This document shows positions 24,409 to 31,335 of a DNA stretch of 32,452 nt, piece after piece. The translations under genes were made by a program, and so were the position numbers. The notes beneath the pieces are model-generated. The model was not told where the DNA came from, did no database searches, and was given only the letters and a program-made list of their open reading frames with translations. The stretch's first letter is position 1, and the number at the start of each line of letters is the position of its first letter. The stretch comes from Chitinophagales bacterium (GTDB lineage: Bacteria; Bacteroidota; Bacteroidia; Chitinophagales; Chitinophagaceae), in NCBI GenBank assembly GCA_020059395.1, contig JAGVCC010000338.1, positions 1 to 32,452 of the forward strand. Reading direction: 5' to 3'.

Positions 24409-25887
24409 TTATTTATCCAGCTGCTGCAAAAAATTTTCGGCAGCGGTTATATGTGCCTGTTGTTTTGATGCAGGCATTTTATCAAATGTTTTTATAAGCA
24501 TGCCCAGCCTTGGATTTTTTAAAAAGAAATTCCTGTGCACATGCATAAAACGCCAAAATAATCCATCCCACACATTGCACCATGCGCCTTTTTTATAATC
24601 ACTCATTTTAAGCAAATAATTGCTGCCGCTTATATAAGGCTTTGTGGTCATCAGGCCGCCATCGGCAAACTGCGTCATCCCATATACATTGGGCACCATC
24701 ACCCAATCATAACTGTCAACAAACAATTCCATAAACCATCTGTACACTTCATCCGGGTCAAACTCACAAAGCAGCATAAAATTGCCCAGCACCATCAGTC
24801 TTTCAATGTGGTGGCAATAGCCTGTTTCCAGCACTTTTTTTATGGTGTTATCTATAGGTTCAATGCCGGTGCTTCCTGTCCAAAACGATGCAGGAATTTT
24901 ACGACTAAACCCCCAATAATTTTTTGTACGCTGCTGCACACCCTCACGTGTGTAAACAATTTTTATAAACTCCCGCCAGCCAATTATTTGCCTTATAAAG
25001 CCTTCCAGTGAATTAAGGGGAATGTTATTTTTATTGGCAAACTGCAGCGTTGCGTCTATTATTTGCTGTGGGTTTAATAATCCAATGTTTAAAGCAGGCG
25101 TGAGAACGGCGTGGTTTAGATATTTTTCCTTGGCCACAAGTGCATCTTCATAAATACCAAAATCAAGCAGGCGGTTTTCTAAAAAATCATACAGCCAATT
25201 CTCTGCATCTTTAGATGTTACAGGATAAATAAAATTTGCAGTGCTGCCATAGTTATCTTTAAAATTTTCATTTACATACTCAATGGCAGCAGTAACATAT
25301 TTATTTGCTGCAGGAAATTTTAATGCAGGCGGTTGTAAGCCTGCAGGATACTTTTTGCGGTTATCTGCATCAAAGGTCCATTTACCACCAACCGGCTCGT
25401 TGTTAACTTCAATTAAAAGCTGCCGTTGTTTGCGCTGCTCAATATAAAAAGCAGTTTGAAAATATGTTTTCTTCTTTTCGAAGTAAGCAGCTCCTTCCTC
25501 TGCAGAATTTAAAAAATTAGGGCTGCGGTGTTTTTTAATGGCAACTTTATGTTTAGCGCAGGCAATGGCAATGCGTTTATAAAGCCAGTCATCGGCAACA
25601 TCACAAATATTAATTATTGTTATTTTTTGGCTGTGTAAATACGGTATCAGTTTTCTCACATCACTCAACCCACTTGCTGCTTCAATGTAATTTACGGTAA
25701 CATTATTTTTTTGTAATACTTCTTTATAAAACTGCATACTGGCCCGGTGCAATACCAATTTTTGTTTGTGAAAATTATAATGGTTGAAGAACAATACTTC
25801 TTCTATCAGATAAACAACACTATTTGGGGCTACAGCAGGATGCTGCTGAAACAACTGGTGGGGAAAAATTAAAACTGCCTCCTTCAT
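24409..25887 (-). CDS. PhrB-like photolyase-related flavoprotein lacking the Fe-S cysteines
   Basis: 492 residues of the cryptochrome/photolyase group that includes bacterial (6-4) photolyases (PhrB/CryB). The N-terminal DPRP domain (AVLIFPHQLF ... ) spans about 1-230; the C-terminal FAD-binding domain has GFIRQIIGWREF, TGYCHHIERLMVLGNFMLL (with the His pair used for (6-4) repair), PNVYGMTQFADGG and KPYISGSNYLLKMSDY. In iron-sulfur members the last motif continues with C-x2-C and a further Cys before PFN; here it reads KKGAWCNVWDGLFW, so that cluster is absent. It is the first gene of the operon and divergent from the SDR gene. Confidence 0.85.
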   Translation of the reverse strand: MKEAVLIFPHQLFQQHPAVAPNSVVYLIEEVLFFNHYNFHKQKLVLHRASMQFYKEVLQKNNVTVNYIEAASGLSDVRKLIPYLHSQKITIINICDVADDWLYKRIAIACAKHKVAIKKHRSPNFLNSAEEGAAYFEKKKTYFQTAFYIEQRKQRQLLIEVNNEPVGGKWTFDADNRKKYPAGLQPPALKFPAANKYVTAAIEYVNENFKDNYGSTANFIYPVTSKDAENWLYDFLENRLLDFGIYEDALVAKEKYLNHAVLTPALNIGLLNPQQIIDATLQFANKNNIPLNSLEGFIRQIIGWREFIKIVYTREGVQQRTKNYWGFSRKIPASFWTGSTGIEPIDNTIKKVLETGYCHHIERLMVLGNFMLLCEFDPDEVYRWFMELFVDSYDWVMVPNVYGMTQFADGGLMTTKPYISGSNYLLKMSDYKKGAWCNVWDGLFWRFMHVHRNFFLKNPRLGMLIKTFDKMPASKQQAHITAAENFLQQLDK

Positions 25888-25938
25888 GCATCACTAAACA
25901 AAAGCAACGCTTTATTGTTTACTGTTGAAAACAATAAA

Positions 25939-26655
25939 ATGGAAAGCTTAAAAGGTAAGAATATTTTACTGACGGGTGCCACCGGCGGAATTGGAGCTGC
26001 CACTGTAAAATTATTATCAGCTGGAGGTGCCCAACTTTTTTTAACAGGGCGAAATTTGGACAAATTGAAAGCTGTTGCCACTGCCAATAACATACCAGAA
26101 GAAAGGGTTTTTGTAGCAGACCTTTCTAACCCAGACTCGGTTGAACAACTCCGGCAGCATTTTTTTCAGCTGAACAGCCAAATTGATATTTTAATAAACG
26201 CAGCCGGCGTGGGTATTATTAAGAATATGGATACGCTGAGCGAAACTGATTTTCTGCGTTCACTTAATTATAATTTGTACGCTCCTTTTTTATTATTAAA
26301 GGCGTTTTTACCTGCCATGAAAGAACTAAAAAAAGGGCTCATCATTAATATTCCTGGTGTGTTGGGCAAAGTACCTATGGCAGGTGCTGCGGCATATTGT
26401 GCCAGCAAATACGGTTTGGTGGGCATGCTGCAGAGTGTGAGGGAAGAAGTAAAGCGCACTGAAATACGTATTACTAATTTATTTCTGGGTGGCACCAACT
26501 CTGCTTTTTGGGATACGATTGATTTAAAAATACAGCGGGAAAAAATGGTACAAGCCGAAGAAGCAGCCAAAGCTATTTGGTTTTTATGCCAGCAACCGGC
26601 AAGTGGTGTGGTAAATGAAATGGTTTTACAGCCCTTTAATCATCAGGCAATTTAA
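25939..26655 (+). CDS. Short-chain dehydrogenase/reductase with altered catalytic site
   Basis: 238 residues. Nucleotide-binding TGATGGIG (12-19), structural NAAG (87-90) and active-site YCASK (153-157) are all present. The catalytic Ser of the usual S...Y...K triad falls in the stretch NIPGVLG, where Gly140 replaces it 13 residues before Tyr153 and Pro139 is adjacent. Either another residue substitutes or the activity differs. The ATG at 25939 is chosen over an in-frame TTG at 25915 because homologues begin close to the Rossmann strand. It shares a 51-base divergent spacer with the photolyase operon. Confidence 0.87.
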   Translation: MESLKGKNILLTGATGGIGAATVKLLSAGGAQLFLTGRNLDKLKAVATANNIPEERVFVADLSNPDSVEQLRQHFFQLNSQIDILINAAGVGIIKNMDTLSETDFLRSLNYNLYAPFLLLKAFLPAMKELKKGLIINIPGVLGKVPMAGAAAYCASKYGLVGMLQSVREEVKRTEIRITNLFLGGTNSAFWDTIDLKIQREKMVQAEEAAKAIWFLCQQPASGVVNEMVLQPFNHQAI

Positions 26656-26713
26656 AATGCACAAAATTGATGATTATAATTATAATATTCACATAAATCT
26701 ATAAAAATAAATT

Positions 26714-26899
26714 ATGTTTAAAAAACTCACCGTTGCCGATTTTCTTTTGATGAGTGCTGCCTTGTTGTCGCTCATTTTCTCAGAAATATTATGGTTTAAA
26801 GGAGAAAGAGAGTCGGCTGTTTTTGTTGGCCTGTGGGTGCCTTCAATTATTGGGTTTGGAATTTATCTAAAACTTATTAATGCAAAAAAATATGACTGA
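26714..26899 (+). CDS. Small membrane protein with two transmembrane helices
   Basis: 61 residues, not recognised by name. Two hydrophobic stretches are evident: VADFLLMSAALLSLIFSEIL (about 7-26) and VFVGLWVPSIIGFGIYLKL (about 36-54), with charged ends (KGERES between, INAKKYD at the end). The upstream region is very A/T-rich. Its stop overlaps the start of the next small gene by eight bases, so the two are probably translated together. Confidence 0.65.
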   Translation: MFKKLTVADFLLMSAALLSLIFSEILWFKGERESAVFVGLWVPSIIGFGIYLKLINAKKYD

Positions 26900-26987
26900 G
26901 TACATCCCGTATTTTGCAGGCATCATTACATTAATGTTTGGTGCCGGCTGTTACTTTTCGCTGCAGGAAGTTAAGCGTAAAAAATAA
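26892..26987 (+). CDS. 31-residue single-helix membrane microprotein
   Basis: Codes for MTEYIPYFAGIITLMFGAGC followed by YFSLQEVKRKK: one hydrophobic helix with a basic C-terminus, fitting N-out or N-in insertion with positive-inside preference. It overlaps the previous gene by eight bases (ATGACTGA). Function unknown; such paired microproteins often act as membrane regulators or complex subunits, but nothing here shows it. Confidence 0.5.
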   Translation: MTEYIPYFAGIITLMFGAGCYFSLQEVKRKK

Positions 26988-27050
26988 TCAAGTATTTGCT
27001 TAAAATTTTTCTGCACACTGTTAATTAGCAAGCTAAACAAGCATAGTTGA

Positions 27051-27058
27051 TAATTTTG
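27051..27058 (+). promoter_or_regulatory. Possible -7 box of proline dehydrogenase
   Basis: TAATTTTG matches TAnnTTTG. A -33 TTG is not present at 19-21 bases, so support is partial. If used, the leader would be about 120 bases and start just before the hairpin at 27070-27116. Confidence 0.3.
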
Positions 27059-27069
27059 TGTCGGGCTTA

Positions 27070-27116
27070 ACTTAAACGATAACATTATATTTCCTAACCT
27101 AGTTGTCAGCTTAAGT
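27070..27116 (+). promoter_or_regulatory. Leader hairpin upstream of proline dehydrogenase
   Basis: ACUUAA (27070-27075) pairs with UUAAGU (27111-27116) and GAUAAC (27078-27083) with GUUGUC (27102-27107, one U-G wobble), with a 2x3 internal loop and an 18-base loop. It ends 67 bases before the start codon. No known riboswitch is recognised. Confidence 0.35.
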
Positions 27117-27183
27117 CATTTTATTAATTTGGCAATTTGCCTGCATTGTTGCAATTTCGAATTGCGAACTGCATTAAAAATTT

Positions 27184-28416
27184 ATGAGCCAGCCACAAAC
27201 TATTTCCTTCGATAATACCGAAGTTGCATTTGCATATAAAAACAAAAAGCAGCTTAAAAAAGCCCATTTTCTTTTTAACAGTATGGGTAAGCCTTGGTTG
27301 GTAAACTTTGGTTTAAAAATTACTCCCGTTGCTATTAAGTGGCATTTCCCTTTTACAAAAACGCTTATACGAAATACTATTTTTCAGCAGTTTGTTGGTG
27401 GCGAAACTTTGGAAGAAACAGCTAAGGTAGCCGACAAATTAGAAGAATATAAAGTGCAGGTAATTTTAGATTATGGAGTGGAAGGCAAGGAAGGTGAAGA
27501 TAATTTTGAACATGCAAGAGATGAATTTAAAAAGGTAATTGCTTACGCTGCCACACAAGCCAATATACCTTTTATGAGCATAAAAGTTACCGGCTTTGCC
27601 CGCTTTGGATTGCTTGAAAAATTAGATGCTGCTATGAACAGCAGCACGGGCACTTTAATGAAGCGTTATCTATACGCAGTAGAAAGTTTGGGTGCTGAAG
27701 AAAAAGAAGAGTGGCACCGGGTGCGCCTGCGTATGTTGCATGTATGCGAAGCAGGAGCTGAAAAAAATATTGGAGTACTTGTTGATGCTGAAGAAACATG
27801 GATACAGGACCCTGTGGATGCACTGACCATTTTAATGATGGATACTTTTAATAAAACAAAAGCGGTTGTTTATAATACTATTCAATTATACCGCCACGAC
27901 AGGTTGCAGTTTTTAAAAGACAGCCACGAAGCTGCCAGGGAACGCAATTTTATTTTAGGTGCCAAACTGGTACGTGGTGCTTATATGGAAAAGGAGAGAG
28001 CAAGGGCTACAGCTATGGAATACCCAAGCCCTATACAGCCAAACAAAGAAAGTAGCGACAGGGATTACAATGCAGCGGTTGAATTTGCTGTTGACAATAT
28101 TGAACGTATTGCAGTTATTGTAGCATCGCACAATGAATACAGCAATCTTTTAACCACGCAACTGCTTGCAAAAAAAGGGTTGTCTTTAAATCATGTACAT
28201 GTGCATTTTTCTCAATTGTATGGCATGAGTGATAATATTACCTTTAACCTTGCAGGGGCAGGATGCCATGTAAGTAAGTACCTGCCTTTTGGGCCTATAA
28301 AAGATGTGGTGCCGTATTTAATGCGCAGGGCACAGGAAAACAGCAGCGTGGCCGGGCAAACAGGGCGTGAGCTTGGACTGATTAAAAAAGAAATGCAGCG
28401 GCGGAGTTTAAAATAG
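27184..28416 (+). CDS. Proline dehydrogenase, monofunctional
   Basis: 410 residues forming a beta8/alpha8 FAD enzyme that oxidises proline to pyrroline-5-carboxylate, passing electrons to the quinone pool at the membrane. Motifs: VDAEETWIQ, YNTIQLYRHDRL, GAKLVRGAYMEKER, ASHNEYS, and KYLPFGPIKDVVPYLMRRAQENSS, where the R-R pair binds the proline carboxylate. No aldehyde dehydrogenase domain is fused, so the second step is encoded elsewhere. The N-terminus is soluble. The 196-base upstream spacer has a candidate leader hairpin. Confidence 0.93.
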   Translation: MSQPQTISFDNTEVAFAYKNKKQLKKAHFLFNSMGKPWLVNFGLKITPVAIKWHFPFTKTLIRNTIFQQFVGGETLEETAKVADKLEEYKVQVILDYGVEGKEGEDNFEHARDEFKKVIAYAATQANIPFMSIKVTGFARFGLLEKLDAAMNSSTGTLMKRYLYAVESLGAEEKEEWHRVRLRMLHVCEAGAEKNIGVLVDAEETWIQDPVDALTILMMDTFNKTKAVVYNTIQLYRHDRLQFLKDSHEAARERNFILGAKLVRGAYMEKERARATAMEYPSPIQPNKESSDRDYNAAVEFAVDNIERIAVIVASHNEYSNLLTTQLLAKKGLSLNHVHVHFSQLYGMSDNITFNLAGAGCHVSKYLPFGPIKDVVPYLMRRAQENSSVAGQTGRELGLIKKEMQRRSLK

Positions 28417-28449
28417 TTTTAACTTTCACATCAATAAAACAACTTAATT

Positions 28450-28947
28450 ATGGAATCTAATGACTTGATTGAACCAAATAATGAGCCTGCAAAATTACCA
28501 ACAGGTTTAAATGTACTTACAATACTTACGCTTGTATGGTGTGCTTATGAGCTTTATTCTACAGTAAGTAATTTTTTTAAAGGTGAAAAAGCATTGAAGG
28601 AACTTATAGATGCAAGAGAGAAAATGGGACCTGAAGTTCCGGGCTGGGCAAAAAATATGGTAGGTCCGGACATGGAGGCTATGTTGGGAAAAGCGATAGA
28701 AAATAAAGTACCAATGGTGGTGATAGGCCTTGTGGCAGTTTCGCTGTGTATTTATGGTGCACTTGAAATGCGCAAATTAAAAAAACAAGGTTACCTGTTA
28801 TGGTTAGTGGGAGAAATATTGCCAATAATTTCTGCGATAATTTTTATAGGCGGAGTATTTTTTAAAACCTTTGCTGCTTTCTTTCTTATTTTCCCGGCTA
28901 TATTCATCGTTCTTTACACAGTACAGCGAAAGCATTTGAGACATTAA
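28450..28947 (+). CDS. Uncharacterised four-helix membrane protein
   Basis: 165 residues, not recognised. A polar N-terminus is followed by hydrophobic segments at about 18-40, 90-110, 118-140 and 143-160 (VLTILTLVWCAYELYSTV, VPMVVIGLVAVSLCIYGAL, LLWLVGEILPIISAIIFIGGVFF, AAFFLIFPAIFIVLYTV), with a long amphipathic loop rich in K, E and G between the first two. It is 33 bases after proline dehydrogenase on the same strand and may be co-transcribed. A bidirectional terminator follows. Confidence 0.7.
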   Translation: MESNDLIEPNNEPAKLPTGLNVLTILTLVWCAYELYSTVSNFFKGEKALKELIDAREKMGPEVPGWAKNMVGPDMEAMLGKAIENKVPMVVIGLVAVSLCIYGALEMRKLKKQGYLLWLVGEILPIISAIIFIGGVFFKTFAAFFLIFPAIFIVLYTVQRKHLRH

Positions 28948-28950
28948 TTA

Positions 28951-28978
28951 AAAAAAGCCTCAGTGATGAGGCTTTTTT
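28951..28978. terminator. Bidirectional intrinsic terminator
   Basis: A perfect 12-bp stem AAAAAAGCCTCA/TGAGGCTTTTTT (28951-28962 with 28967-28978) with a GTGA loop. The T-run on each strand serves the membrane protein gene on the plus strand and the head-GIN gene on the minus strand. Confidence 0.9.
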
Positions 28979-28995
28979 ATTAGCGTATTTTTTTA

Positions 28996-29700
28996 TTAAT
29001 CCCTTTTATGCACACTCCCACTGCTACCCGTATTACTTTTTACTTCTCCCCCGCCGGTATACTCCACATCTCCACTGCTGTTGGCATTGGCTTTTAAACT
29101 AACGCTTGCATACACTTCTGCAGTGCCACTGCTGCTGGCACTCACGTCTGTATTTTCACTCATTAAATCAAAGGCTTTTATTTCGCCACTGCTGCTCACT
29201 TTTGCAATGTAATTTTTTGTGCGGCCGCTCAGGCTTATGGAGCCGCTGCTGCTGGCTTCTGTTTCAACTTCTGGTGCATCTACTTCAGCCTCTATATCTG
29301 CACTACTGCTTACATCAAACCTAACTGTTTTGCTGCTTTTAATAACATCCATCACTTTTACATCTGCGGAAGATCTTGCTTCAATACGCTCCAGCTCAGG
29401 CACTGTAACATATATTTTTATGTGTGAGTTGCGCAGGCTTACACCGCTTTCAATACCCAAATGCAGGGTATTACCAGATACGCTGGTTTTTACATACTGT
29501 ATAATGTTATCGTCAGCTTCCACTTCTACAGCTGCCGGCCCTGTTTTAACTTCCACATCAATAGCACTGCCGGCCACAATTGTCGTAAAATTGCCCACAT
29601 TTCTTTTTTGGGTTTCAATGTTTCCGCTGCCCGTTTCGCTGTCGAAAAAGCAGCCAGACAGCATTGCTGCCGCTGTAAGTGTAATAATTGTTTGTTTCAT
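28996..29700 (-). CDS. Head-GIN domain (DUF2807) lipoprotein
   Basis: 234 residues from the ATG at 29700, chosen because it starts the signal peptide MKQTIITLTAAAMLSGC with Cys17 as the lipidation site; an upstream in-frame start would put the signal inside the protein. The mature part opens CFFDSETGSG and continues with the alternating Ser/Ala/Val repeats of the DUF2807 right-handed beta-helix (SSADVKVMD, SSSADIEAE, SSSGSISLSG, SSSGEIKAFD, SSSGTAEVYA, SSGDVEYTG). The family occurs widely in Bacteroidota envelopes; function unknown. It is divergent from guaA and has a good promoter. Confidence 0.9.
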   Translation of the reverse strand: MKQTIITLTAAAMLSGCFFDSETGSGNIETQKRNVGNFTTIVAGSAIDVEVKTGPAAVEVEADDNIIQYVKTSVSGNTLHLGIESGVSLRNSHIKIYVTVPELERIEARSSADVKVMDVIKSSKTVRFDVSSSADIEAEVDAPEVETEASSSGSISLSGRTKNYIAKVSSSGEIKAFDLMSENTDVSASSSGTAEVYASVSLKANANSSGDVEYTGGGEVKSNTGSSGSVHKRD

Positions 29701-29718
29701 GGCTAAAATAATTTTCAA

Positions 29719-29749
29719 CAAATATAAATCCTGTTTGTAACGGCTGCAA
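29719..29749 (-). promoter_or_regulatory. Promoter of the head-GIN lipoprotein gene
   Basis: On the minus strand TTG (29749-29747) is followed after 20 bases by TATATTTG (29726-29719), an exact -7 match. The gene starts 18 bases downstream. Confidence 0.6.
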
Positions 29750-29767
29750 CAATCCATTAACATTATT

Positions 29768-29775
29768 TACCTTCG
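29768..29775 (+). promoter_or_regulatory. Possible -7 box of guaA
   Basis: TACCTTCG is one base off TAnnTTTG and ends seven bases before the guaA ATG, which would place the transcript start at or close to the start codon. No -33 TTG is at the right distance. Confidence 0.3.
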
Positions 29776-29782
29776 CCGCAAT

Positions 29783-31318
29783 ATGACAGAAAAAATTCTT
29801 ATTCTCGATTTTGGCTCTCAGTACACGCAATTAATTGCACGTACCGTAAGAGAGGCAAATGTGTATTGCGAAATTGTGCCTTACAACAAACCTATCAATT
29901 ACGATAGCGGGCTTAAAGGCATTATTCTTGGTGGCTCTCCTTTTTCTGTAAATGAAGAAAAAGCGCTGATTGTTGATATTAAGGCCATGGCAGATAAACT
30001 GCCTGTGCTGGGTATATGTTATGGCGCACAGTTAACTGCCAAACTGTTTGGTGGCAAAGTTGGTAAAAGTGATAAAAGAGAATATGGCAGGGCTCAGTTT
30101 AAAAAAGATAAAGAAGATGTTTTATTGCAAAATGTAAGCGCCCAAAGCCAGGTGTGGATGAGCCACAGCGACACGATTAAAGAATTACCTGATGGTTTTG
30201 AACTTCTGGGCACTACAGAAAGTATTCCCGTGGCTGCTTTTAAGCGCAAAGAAAACGGAGCTTGCCCTTTGTATGGTCTGCAGTTTCATCCGGAAGTGTA
30301 TCATTCTGCCGAAGGCAAAACAATTATCAAAAATTTTTTGGTACACATTTGCGGTTGTAAGCAGGACTGGACACCGGCACACTTTATTACCGACACAGTT
30401 GAGACACTTAAAAAACAAATTGGCAACCGCAAAGTAATTATGGCCCTTAGTGGCGGTGTTGACAGTACCGTTGCTGCCACATTAGTACATAAAGCCATTG
30501 GCGATAACCTTTATGGCATTTTTGTAGATAATGGTGTGTTAAGAAAAGATGAGTTTGAAAGTGTAATGGAGATGTACGGCAAGCTAGGTTTAAATGTAAA
30601 AGGTGTGAATGCAAAAAAACATTTTTACGATGAACTTGCTGGCAAAAGCGACCCCGAAGAAAAACGCAAAATTATAGGAAGGTGTTTCATTGAAATATTT
30701 GATGAGGAAGCCAGCAAAATTGAAGGTGTGGAATTGCTGGGGCAGGGCACTATTTATCCTGATGTGATTGAATCGCTTTCGGTACATGGGCCAAGCGCCA
30801 CTATAAAAAGCCATCATAATGTAGGGGGGTTACCAGATACTATGAAGCTGGAACTGGTAGAACCTTTGCGTTTATTGTTTAAAGATGAAGTGCGCCGTGT
30901 AGGATTAGAGCTGGGCATTCCTGCAGATATGCTGTTCCGCCACCCGTTTCCTGGGCCCGGTTTGGCCATTCGCATTTTAGGAGATATTACAGAAGAAAAG
31001 GTACGATTATTGCAGGATGCAGATGCCATATACATTAACGGGTTGAAAAAGCATAATTTGTATGCAACCGTATGGCAAGCAGGCACCATCTTGCTGCCGG
31101 TAAAGAGTGTGGGTGTTATGGGTGATGAACGTACCTATGAATTTACAGTAGCCTTAAGGGCAGTAACTTCTGTAGATGGTATGACGGCTGATTGGGCACA
31201 TTTACCTTATGACTTTCTTGCCAATATATCCAATGAAATAATTAATAACGTAAAAGGTATAAACCGTGTGGTATACGATATAAGCAGTAAACCGCCGGCC
31301 ACTATTGAATGGGAATAA
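29783..31318 (+). CDS. guaA: GMP synthase (glutamine-hydrolysing)
   Basis: 511 residues, converting XMP, ATP and glutamine to GMP. The N-terminal class I glutamine amidotransferase has Cys79 (GICYGAQL) with His169 and Glu171 (FHPEVYHS) as the triad. The ATP pyrophosphatase domain has the PP-loop SGGVDS (223-228), and the C-terminal dimerisation domain ends with [16 protein letters not shown]. Length and motifs are standard. It is divergent from the head-GIN lipoprotein gene and followed after 17 bases by a periplasmic-binding-protein-like gene. Confidence 0.98.
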   Translation: MTEKILILDFGSQYTQLIARTVREANVYCEIVPYNKPINYDSGLKGIILGGSPFSVNEEKALIVDIKAMADKLPVLGICYGAQLTAKLFGGKVGKSDKREYGRAQFKKDKEDVLLQNVSAQSQVWMSHSDTIKELPDGFELLGTTESIPVAAFKRKENGACPLYGLQFHPEVYHSAEGKTIIKNFLVHICGCKQDWTPAHFITDTVETLKKQIGNRKVIMALSGGVDSTVAATLVHKAIGDNLYGIFVDNGVLRKDEFESVMEMYGKLGLNVKGVNAKKHFYDELAGKSDPEEKRKIIGRCFIEIFDEEASKIEGVELLGQGTIYPDVIESLSVHGPSATIKSHHNVGGLPDTMKLELVEPLRLLFKDEVRRVGLELGIPADMLFRHPFPGPGLAIRILGDITEEKVRLLQDADAIYINGLKKHNLYATVWQAGTILLPVKSVGVMGDERTYEFTVALRAVTSVDGMTADWAHLPYDFLANISNEIINNVKGINRVVYDISSKPPATIEWE

Positions 31319-31335
31319 GAAGCTTAAAATAAAAT

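Noticed and set aside
27025-27036. Inverted repeat TTAGC-AA-GCTAA before the possible proline dehydrogenase promoter
   Set aside because: Arms of five bases with a two-base centre; could be a repressor site but there is nothing else to support it.
29701-29763. Upstream in-frame start for the head-GIN lipoprotein
   Set aside because: It would add 21 residues before the signal peptide and lies over the promoter; the ATG at 29700 gives a standard lipoprotein signal.
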